Below, in pieces: positions 57,536 through 64,000 of a DNA stretch of 64,000 bases. The notes under the pieces were generated by a model. The model was not told the DNA's origin and searched no databases. It worked only from the letters and a program-made list of their open reading frames with translations. Every line of letters begins with the position of its first letter. The stretch's first letter is position 1. The translations under genes were made by a program, and so were the position numbers. Origin of the DNA: Nucisporomicrobium flavum (GTDB lineage: Bacteria > Actinomycetota > Actinomycetes > Mycobacteriales > Micromonosporaceae); assembly GCF_016464385.1 (NCBI RefSeq), contig NZ_JADMLH010000004.1, positions 329,099 through 393,098 on the forward strand. The letters are read 5' to 3'.

Positions 57536-57727
57536 TCAGGCGCGGACGACCTTGCCGGCCTTGATGCACGAGGTGCAGACCTTCAGCTTCTTGGTGTTGC
57601 CGCCACCGGCCGGGGTGCGCACCGACTGGATGTTCGGGTTCCAGCGGCGGTTGGTCCGCCGGTGCGAGTGGGACACGTTGTGGCCGAAGCCCGGTCCCTT
57701 GCCACAGACGTCGCACACGCTAGCCAC
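57536..57727 (-). CDS. rpmB: Ribosomal protein bL28
   Basis: A 63-residue L28 reads [20 protein letters not shown], then [15 protein letters not shown], and ends [13 protein letters not shown]. It has the C+ zinc form with two CxxC pairs. GTG 57727 has AGGAG seven bases upstream. Its place divergent from the DAK2 gene and near recG is typical of actinobacteria. Confidence 0.97.
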   Translation of the reverse strand: MASVCDVCGKGPGFGHNVSHSHRRTNRRWNPNIQSVRTPAGGGNTKKLKVCTSCIKAGKVVRA

Positions 57728-57929
57728 GGGGTACTCCTGGGATTGATACGCCGGGCGGACTTGACGACGCCCGGCTGCGAACTGAGGGTGCCTCGGAGAA
57801 TGCATGCCACGGACAGACTGCGCCCGGGCAACCTGGCCAGGTTACCCGATGCCTCCGCCCGACAGCCAATCGCCCCGGAGGCCGCGGATGGGCCCGGCGA
57901 ATGTCGGAGGTGGTTAGTACGCTTTTCGC

Positions 57930-59816
57930 GTGCTGGAGACCCTGGACGCCGCCGCGGTGCGCCGCTGGTGCGGCGCTGGGCTCGCGGCCCTGCGCGCGCA
58001 CCAGCACGAGATCGACGAGCTGAACGTCTACCCGGTGCCCGACGGCGACACGGGCACGAACCTCGTCCTCACGCTGACCTCGGCGCACGAGGCGGTGGAG
58101 GCGTATCTGTCGCGCGCCGACCCGGACCCGGACCTGGGCGGGCGGCGTCTGGCCGACCCGGACCTGGGCGGGCCGTCGCCCGTCGCCGTGGACTCACTGC
58201 CGCCGGCGGGCCCTCAGACCCCCAATGACTCGCTGAATCGCACGGAGGACGCCGCCGCCCCGGTGACCCCCGCGGACGGCGGCACGCCGGACAAAGCCGG
58301 CACGTCCGACAGCGCCGGCACGTCCGACAGCGCCGGTGGCACCCTGCTGGGGCGCGTGATGCGCAGGATGGCCCGGGGTGCGCTCCTCGGCGCCCGGGGC
58401 AACTCCGGCGTGATCGTCTCCCAGATCCTCCGCGGCATGGCCGACACCTTCGCCACCACGGCTTCCGCCCGTGGCGCCGACCTGGCCCGGGCGTTGCGTA
58501 CGGCGAGCGAAGCGGCGTACGCAGCCGTGGCCCGTCCCGTCGAAGGCACCGTGCTGTCCGTGGTGGCCGCCGCGGCGGAGGGGGCGGGCCGGATCAAGTC
58601 CGACGACCTCGTCACCGTGGCCCGGGCCGCCGCGCTCTCGGCGGCCGAGGCGCTGGCCCGCACCCCGCAGCAGCTTCCGGTCCTGGCCCGCGCCGGGGTC
58701 GTCGACGCCGGTGGCCGCGGCCTGGTCGTCCTCCTCGACGCGCTGGTCGAGGCGCTGAGCAATCCCGACGCGGCAGTCCCGGAAGCCCTCGAGGAACCCG
58801 AACGCGATGCCCCCGAGTCCACCGGCTACGGGTACGAGGTGCAGTACCTGCTGGACGCCACCCCGGCCGACACGGACGTGCTCCGCGCCACCCTCGACGG
58901 CCTGGGCGACTCGCTCGTCGTGGTCGGTACGGGTGAGGGCTCCCCGCCGACCTGGAACGTCCACGTGCACGTCGACGTCGACCGCATCGGCGCGGCGATC
59001 GAGGCCGGGTTGGAGGCGGGACGGCCGTACCGGATCTCCGTGACGCGGCTGGAGGACCACCTCCACGACCACGCTGCCACGCCGGAACCTGCGGTCACGC
59101 CGCCCGAGCCGGCCGCCGATCCCACCCCGGAGGAGCACCGCCGCGGCGCCGTCGTCGTCGCGGTCGGCGACGGTCTGACGTCGCTCTTCGCCGACGAGGG
59201 CGCGGTCGTCGTGGGCCGGAACCCGTCCACCGCCGAGATGCTGTCGGCGATCGCCGCGACCCGGGCCCGGCAGGTGGTCCTGCTGCCCAACGATGCGAAC
59301 ACCCACGCCGTCGCCACGTCGGCTGCGTGTGAGGCGGCGGACCGGGGCGTACGCGTCAGCGTGGTGCCCACCCGCTCCCCGGTGCAGGCGCTGGCCGCGC
59401 TGGCCGTGCGGGATCCGGGCCGCCGGTTCGACGACGATGTGATCGCCATGGCGGAGGCCGCCGGCGCGTGCCGCTACGGCGAGGTGACCACGGCAGCCCG
59501 GGAGGCGCTCACCGTCGCGGGCCGCTGCCGCCCGGGTGACCTGCTCGGCCTGGTGGACGGCGAGGTCCACGTCATCGTCACCCCGGACGGGTCCCCGGCC
59601 GCGGCAGGGGGCGATCTGGCCGAGGTCTCCCGCCGGCTGCTCGATCGCATGCTGGGCGGCGGCGGTGAGCTTGTCTCGCTGGTGCTCGGCGCCGACGCGC
59701 CGCCTGCCCTCGAGGATCTCCTGCGGGCACACCTCGCGCGCGTATGGCCGTTCGTCGAGGTGCAGTGTTACGCGGGTGGCCAGCCTCGATACCACCTGCT
59801 GGTTGGAGTGGAATGA
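57930..59816 (+). CDS. DAK2/FakA-like fatty acid kinase domain protein
   Basis: A 628-residue protein has the DAK2 nucleotide-binding domain (NVYPVPDGDTGTNLVLTL near 31-48, RGALLGARGNSGVIVSQIL near 150) and a FakA-like C-terminal domain (GYGYEVQYLLDA, VVVVAVGDGLTSLFADEGA). FakA phosphorylates fatty acids brought by FakB carriers. Between DAK2 helices, residues about 62-140 are an unusual low-complexity insert with ADPDPDLGGRRLADPDLGG and AGTSDSAGTSDSAGG. GTG 57930 starts it, and it overlaps recG by four bases. It is the counterpart of Rv2975c/Rv2974c in M. tuberculosis. Confidence 0.9.
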   Translation: MLETLDAAAVRRWCGAGLAALRAHQHEIDELNVYPVPDGDTGTNLVLTLTSAHEAVEAYLSRADPDPDLGGRRLADPDLGGPSPVAVDSLPPAGPQTPNDSLNRTEDAAAPVTPADGGTPDKAGTSDSAGTSDSAGGTLLGRVMRRMARGALLGARGNSGVIVSQILRGMADTFATTASARGADLARALRTASEAAYAAVARPVEGTVLSVVAAAAEGAGRIKSDDLVTVARAAALSAAEALARTPQQLPVLARAGVVDAGGRGLVVLLDALVEALSNPDAAVPEALEEPERDAPESTGYGYEVQYLLDATPADTDVLRATLDGLGDSLVVVGTGEGSPPTWNVHVHVDVDRIGAAIEAGLEAGRPYRISVTRLEDHLHDHAATPEPAVTPPEPAADPTPEEHRRGAVVVAVGDGLTSLFADEGAVVVGRNPSTAEMLSAIAATRARQVVLLPNDANTHAVATSAACEAADRGVRVSVVPTRSPVQALAALAVRDPGRRFDDDVIAMAEAAGACRYGEVTTAAREALTVAGRCRPGDLLGLVDGEVHVIVTPDGSPAAAGGDLAEVSRRLLDRMLGGGGELVSLVLGADAPPALEDLLRAHLARVWPFVEVQCYAGGQPRYHLLVGVE

Positions 59817-62017
59817 CCGACACGACCACCGCGACGACGACCGCCACCCCGCTGCGGAAGGTGCTGGGGGAGCGGACCGCGAAGGCGCTCGCCACCCATC
59901 TCGACCTGCACACCGCCGGGGATCTGATCTACCACTTCCCGCGGCGTTACGACGAGCGCGGCGAGCACACCGATCTGCGGGCCCTCGAGGTGGGTGAGCA
60001 GGTCACCCTGCTCGCCCAGGTGAAGAGCACGACCGTACGCCCGATGCGCCAGCGCCGCGGCACCATGCTGGAGATCACTGTCGGTGACGGCTCCGGGGCG
60101 ACGCTGACCTGCACGTTCTTCAACCAGGCGTGGCGGGAGCGGGAGCTGCGTACGGGCCGGTGGGGTCTGTTCGCCGGCAAGGTCACCGACTTCCGGGGCA
60201 AGCGCCAGCTCAACGGGCCCGCGTACCAGTTGCTGCGCGCCGACGCCACGCAGGACGAGGCGGCCGAGGAGATCGAGGAGTTCGCCGGCGCGCTGATCCC
60301 GGTGTATCCCGCGGCCGCCGCCGTGCCGACGTGGACGATCGCGAAGTGCGTGCGTACGGTCCTCGACACCTTCCAGCCGCCGGACGATCCGTTGCCCGGC
60401 ACCGTGCGCGCCAACCGCAACCTCGTGGGCATCGGTACGGCCCTGCGCGAGATCCACCGGCCGAGCTCCAAGGAGGATCTGTACCGCGCGAAGCACCGGT
60501 TGAAGTGGGACGAGGCTTTCGCCGTACAGCTGACGCTCGTGCAGCGTAAGGCCCGCGCGGCCGCCGCTCCCGGACGGCCGCGACCCCGCCGGGAGGACGG
60601 GATTCTGGCCGCGTTCGACGCGGCCCTGCCCTACGAGCTGACCGAGGGGCAGGCGCGGGTCGGCGAGGAGATCGCCGCGGATCTGGCGCGGCCGCATCCG
60701 ATGCACCGGTTGCTGCAGGGCGAGGTCGGCTCCGGCAAGACCCTGGTCGCGGTGCGCGCGATGCTGCAGGTGGTCGACGCGGGCGGTCAGGCCGCGCTGC
60801 TCGCCCCGACCGAGGTGCTCGCGACGCAGCACCATCGCAGCATCGGCGCCCAGCTGGGTGCGCTGGGCCGGGCCGGGGAGCTCGACGGCGATCCGGAGGG
60901 TACGCAGCTGACGCTCGTCACCGGGTCGCTGGGCGCGGCGGCGCGGCGGGCGGCGCTCGCGAAGGTCGCGGACGGCAGCGCCGGCATCGTGGTGGGCACG
61001 CACGCCCTGCTGTACGAGGGCGTCGACTTCCACGATCTCGGCCTGGTGGTCGTGGACGAGCAGCACCGGTTCGGGGTGGAGCAGCGCGACGCGTTGCGCG
61101 CCAAGGCCGCCCAGCCGCCGCACGTGCTCGTCATGACGGCGACGCCGATCCCGCGGACGGTGGCGATGACCGTGTACGGCGACCTCGAGACGTCCGTGCT
61201 CTCCCAGCTCCCACGCGGCCGTTCCCCGATCGCGTCGCACGTGGTCCCGCCGGAGCGCCCGGCGTTCCTCGACCGCGCGTGGAAACGGGTGAGGGAGGAG
61301 GTCAAGGCCGGGCATCAGGCGTACGTGGTGTGCCCGCGGATCGGTGACGCGGCGGGAGCCGAGGACGACGGCGAGCCACCCAGCGACAACGAGTCCACCC
61401 GCCGCCCGCCGCTCGCGGTGTTGGACGTGGCCCCGATCCTCGACGAGGGCCCGTTGCGAGGGCTGCGGATCGGGATCCTGCACGGGCGCCTGCCGGCCGA
61501 CGAGAAGGACGCGGTGATGCGCAGCTTCGCGGCCGGCGATCTGGACGTGCTGGTGGCGACCACGGTCATCGAGGTCGGCGTGGACGTGCCCAACTCCACC
61601 GTGATGATCATCATGGACGCGGACCGGTTCGGCGTCTCGCAGCTGCACCAGCTGCGCGGGCGGGTGGGCCGGGGCTCGGCGCCGGGCATCTGCCTGCTGG
61701 TCACCGAGGCGATGGAGGGCACACCGGCCCGCGACCGCCTCGACGCGGTGGCGTCCACGACGGACGGTTTCAAGCTGGCCGAGCTCGACCTGGAGCAGCG
61801 CCGGGAGGGCGACGTGCTGGGTGCGTCGCAGTCCGGCAAGCACAGCCACCTGCGGCTGCTCTCGCTGCTGCGGGACGCGAAGCTCATCACCGACGCCCGC
61901 GCCGAGGCGGCCGAGCTGGTCCGGGACGACCCGGCGCTGGAACGGCACCCGGCGCTGGCGGCCTCGGTGGCGGCGCTGGTGGACGAGGAACGAGCGGAAT
62001 ACCTGGAGAAGGGATGA
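59813..62017 (+). CDS. recG: ATP-dependent DNA helicase RecG
   Basis: The enzyme reverses stalled replication forks and branch-migrates junctions. At 734 residues it has the wedge/OB domain (GDGSGATLTCTFFNQAW), Walker A LLQGEVGSGKTLVAVRAML, VVVDEQHRFGVEQR (DExQ), VLVMTATPIPRTVAM, and the C-terminal QLRGRVGRGSAPGICLLV. ATG 59813 overlaps the DAK2 stop, and the stop overlaps the DUF952 start, so three genes are coupled. Confidence 0.97.
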   Translation: MTDTTTATTTATPLRKVLGERTAKALATHLDLHTAGDLIYHFPRRYDERGEHTDLRALEVGEQVTLLAQVKSTTVRPMRQRRGTMLEITVGDGSGATLTCTFFNQAWRERELRTGRWGLFAGKVTDFRGKRQLNGPAYQLLRADATQDEAAEEIEEFAGALIPVYPAAAAVPTWTIAKCVRTVLDTFQPPDDPLPGTVRANRNLVGIGTALREIHRPSSKEDLYRAKHRLKWDEAFAVQLTLVQRKARAAAAPGRPRPRREDGILAAFDAALPYELTEGQARVGEEIAADLARPHPMHRLLQGEVGSGKTLVAVRAMLQVVDAGGQAALLAPTEVLATQHHRSIGAQLGALGRAGELDGDPEGTQLTLVTGSLGAAARRAALAKVADGSAGIVVGTHALLYEGVDFHDLGLVVVDEQHRFGVEQRDALRAKAAQPPHVLVMTATPIPRTVAMTVYGDLETSVLSQLPRGRSPIASHVVPPERPAFLDRAWKRVREEVKAGHQAYVVCPRIGDAAGAEDDGEPPSDNESTRRPPLAVLDVAPILDEGPLRGLRIGILHGRLPADEKDAVMRSFAAGDLDVLVATTVIEVGVDVPNSTVMIIMDADRFGVSQLHQLRGRVGRGSAPGICLLVTEAMEGTPARDRLDAVASTTDGFKLAELDLEQRREGDVLGASQSGKHSHLRLLSLLRDAKLITDARAEAAELVRDDPALERHPALAASVAALVDEERAEYLEKG

Positions 62018-62364
62018 TCCTGCACTTCTGCCCGCGCGCCGAGTGGGACGCGGCCCTGGCGAGCGGCGTCTACCGCGCGGATTCCCTGGAGACCCAGGGC
62101 TTCATCCACTGCTCCACCCCGGAGCAGGTGCACATCCCGGCGACTTTCCTGGCCCGCGGCCGCACCGATCTGGTGCTGCTGGTGCTGGAGGAGGCGCTTC
62201 TGCCCGTACCCGTGGTCTGGGAGGACGGCGACCCACCGGATCCGGGCGGGATGCAGTTCCCGCACCTGTACGCGCCGATCCCGGTCGAGGCCGTCTCCGG
62301 GGTCCATCCCTGGACCCCGGAGCCCGACGGCTCGTTCTCCCCGCCGAGGTTCCTTACGGGGTGA
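62014..62364 (+). CDS. DUF952 family protein
   Basis: A 116-residue protein has ILHFCPRAEWDAALASGVYR, then TQGFIHCSTPEQVHIPATF and GMQFPHLYAPIPVEAV, the whole DUF952 pattern. The fold relates to ADP-ribosyltransferase-like proteins, but the activity is unknown. It overlaps recG by four bases and converges with the surface protein gene. Confidence 0.93.
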   Translation: MILHFCPRAEWDAALASGVYRADSLETQGFIHCSTPEQVHIPATFLARGRTDLVLLVLEEALLPVPVVWEDGDPPDPGGMQFPHLYAPIPVEAVSGVHPWTPEPDGSFSPPRFLTG

Positions 62365-63880
62365 AGGTGACCCGGCGTCGCCGGGCGAGGAGGAACAGCA
62401 CCCCACCGGCGATCAGCAGGGCCAGCGCGCCGCCCGCGATCGCCCCTGCGGCCGCGCCGGTGACGGGAAGACCGCCGCCGTCACCGCCGGTCGGGGGCGT
62501 GCCGGGCGTGGGGGACGTCGTCGGTGTGCCGGGTGTCCCGCCGGAGCCGCCCCCGTTGTCGCAGTCCGTGTCGCCGAGCGCAGCCGTGATCGGCTCGATG
62601 CCCAGGCCGGGGAAGGCGATCGTCACGACGCGGTCCGGGCCCGCCGGGAAGGTGACCGCCTCCGAGGTTCCCGGCGCGACTGTCACCTGCTTCGACTCCG
62701 TGCCGTAGGTGACCGTCGCCGCGGCCGGGACGGCACCCTGCGGGTTGGTGACGGTGACGGTGACCGTCTCGCAGTCGTTGGCCACGGACACCGCCGGCGG
62801 CTCGCAGTCCTCTGGCCGCTTCCAGTCGTACGTGACATCGGCCATGCCGTCGGCGCTGACCGTGATGGTGCCCGAGCCCGCGGGGACGGTGACGGTTTCG
62901 GCCTTGCCCGGCTTCACGGTGACGGTCCGGGTGAAGTCGCCGGCGGTGACGGTGAAGTCGACGGCGTAGCGGCTGATCTCGCCGGTGTTGCTGAGGTTGA
63001 GCTGCACGGTGCCGTCGCACTGCGACAGGGGCTCGACGGCCGGGGTCTGGCAGCCCTTGCCGCCGCCGTTGTACCAGCCCTGCGGGCCCTTCGAGCGGCC
63101 GCCGGGGCCGCCGTTGCTGCCGAGCTTCTTGTCGCCGTAGCGGGGGCCGCCCTCGGTGATCTCACCGATGATGTCGTCCTCGCCACCGAAGAACAGGTCG
63201 ACCTGGGCGTTGCAGTCCGGCAGGTCCGCGGCGAGCGCCACCGAGCGGTTGTCGTTGCTCAGGGTCGCGGTCTCGTGGTCGTGGGCGTACTGGGGCAGCG
63301 AGAACTCGGGCTTCGGCGCGAAGTACGTGACCAGCGTGACCGGCTCGTCGTGGCAGAGCTTCACGCCCTCGTCGAGCGTCACGGTCGCCGTGGCCCGGCC
63401 GTCGCCGACCGCGAAGTCGTGGTGGAAGGTCGCACCGGCGGGTTCGACGCAGGGGGTCTCGGCCGGCTTGCAGTCGCCCAGGGTCACGGTCGCGGTGTTG
63501 TCGGTGTCCTTGGCGTCGTCCCAGATGCCGACGAAGGAGACCGTGGCGGACGGCGTACCCCCGGGAAGGGTCTGGTGCAGCACCACCTTGCCGATCGTGC
63601 CGCTGGGGGCGCGGCGCGGGATCAGGTAGCCGTTCGCCAGCTCGGGCACCGGGGCGGGATCGGTGCGCAGCTTGTCGATCCGGGCGAACGTCTCACCGCT
63701 GTTGGTCAGCGTCCAGGAGACGAGCCACTCGCCCTTGTCCGGGTTGCAGGTCGCGGCGCCGGCGACCGTCGTCTGCGGACCCGCCGCGGCCGCCGGGCCG
63801 GCCACCGCGGCCGCGCCGGTCAGGGTGAGCAGGGCGCCCGCGGCCACCGCCGCGATGCGGTGGAGCAAGGACTTCGACAC
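62354..63880 (-). CDS. Sortase-anchored (LPVTG) surface protein
   Basis: A 508-residue secreted protein has a signal peptide (1-33: Lys/Arg start, hydrophobic core, AAAA cleavage region) and a C-terminal cell-wall sorting signal, LPVTG followed by about 24 hydrophobic residues and RRRRVTFTP. The ectodomain has several Ig-like or beta-sandwich units with repeated VTVTVT and paired Cys (about eight), and a Gly-rich loop (GSNGGPGGRSKGPQGWYNGG). There is no catalytic motif. GTG 63880 has AAGGCGGA upstream. It may be an adhesin or wall component. Sequence beyond 63920 is unreliable. Confidence 0.88.
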   Translation of the reverse strand: MSKSLLHRIAAVAAGALLTLTGAAAVAGPAAAAGPQTTVAGAATCNPDKGEWLVSWTLTNSGETFARIDKLRTDPAPVPELANGYLIPRRAPSGTIGKVVLHQTLPGGTPSATVSFVGIWDDAKDTDNTATVTLGDCKPAETPCVEPAGATFHHDFAVGDGRATATVTLDEGVKLCHDEPVTLVTYFAPKPEFSLPQYAHDHETATLSNDNRSVALAADLPDCNAQVDLFFGGEDDIIGEITEGGPRYGDKKLGSNGGPGGRSKGPQGWYNGGGKGCQTPAVEPLSQCDGTVQLNLSNTGEISRYAVDFTVTAGDFTRTVTVKPGKAETVTVPAGSGTITVSADGMADVTYDWKRPEDCEPPAVSVANDCETVTVTVTNPQGAVPAAATVTYGTESKQVTVAPGTSEAVTFPAGPDRVVTIAFPGLGIEPITAALGDTDCDNGGGSGGTPGTPTTSPTPGTPPTGGDGGGLPVTGAAAGAIAGGALALLIAGGVLFLLARRRRVTFTP

Positions 63881-63920
63881 TGTTCCGCCTTGGACGCCGG
63901 AGGGAAGGGCGGGGCGGGCC

Positions 63921-63996
63921 CGGGGGGGGGGGGGGGCGGCGGGGGGGGGGGGGGGGGGGGCGGCGGGGGGGGGGGGGGGCGGGGGGCGGGCGGGGT
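63921..63996. other. Poly-G low-complexity end of the window
   Basis: Runs of up to 20 G broken only by single C, ending GTTTAA. Real actinobacterial DNA rarely has such runs; this looks like a contig end or a sequencing artefact. No gene can be called here. Confidence 0.7.
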
Positions 63997-64000
63997 TTAA

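Overview
The window is about 64 kb of high-GC actinobacterial chromosome. Frequent GTG starts, RNA hairpin terminators with short T tracts and gene order point to the Micromonosporaceae, probably near Actinoplanes; this is inferred from sequence character, not from a database match. Most of the window is housekeeping DNA, interrupted by one clearly accessory segment.

0-20 kb is a branched-chain amino acid and serine region. It holds ilvB-ilvN-ilvC, ilvD, serA, leuB, ilvE and cimA, with a membrane GGDEF-EAL protein divergent from ilvD and a partial mannosyl-3-phosphoglycerate synthase at the left edge. Two transcription attenuators are readable: a leader peptide with Leu-Val-Leu before ilvB and one with Val-Leu-Ile-Ile before cimA. 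Each is followed by a hairpin starting at the leader stop codon and then a T-tailed terminator. Several spacers here (9.5-9.9, 13.8-14.0 and 15.3-15.5 kb) are GC-rich tandem repeats without convincing genes. A repeat before serA carries two DnaA boxes.

19.6-27.3 kb holds an ABC exporter with a divergent TetR regulator and palindromic operators, a membrane-anchored endonuclease/exonuclease/phosphatase-fold protein, a glycosidase-like protein with a LacI-type palindrome, and a paired M16 peptidase operon.

27.4-33.1 kb looks like an island inserted into an arfB (ribosome rescue hydrolase) gene. The 5' part of one arfB lies at 27.4 kb and a decayed 3' end at 33.07-33.13 kb. Between them are a second, complete arfB, an XRE/TPR regulator, and a divergent operon. 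That operon encodes a frameshifted WPC-motif protein, an 85-residue unknown, a JmjC/cupin-type oxygenase, a glycine-rich-domain-like protein ending in CCPPNPGI, and an APH-fold kinase. Duplicated kinase 3' ends lie near the right junction. I see no integrase. This is the best candidate for an undescribed system.

33.1-38.3 kb carries a second APH-fold kinase, an actinobacterial protein often labelled 3-methyladenine DNA glycosylase, an FAH-family hydrolase, a TetR/NmrA pair with two 23-bp operators, and tRNA-Gln(CTG) and tRNA-Glu(CTC).

39-62.4 kb is a conserved actinobacterial block resembling the Mycobacterium tuberculosis Rv2989-Rv2973 region: IclR regulator (NdgR-like), leuC-leuD, HU with a long basic tail, MutT1-like, ppk, cofC, plsC, gpsA, ddl, DUF3515, thiL, rpmB, DAK2/FakA-like and recG. 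A GntR/ABC cassette and a cystathionine gamma-lyase-like gene lie inside it. The window ends in a sortase-type LPVTG surface protein and a suspicious poly-G stretch.
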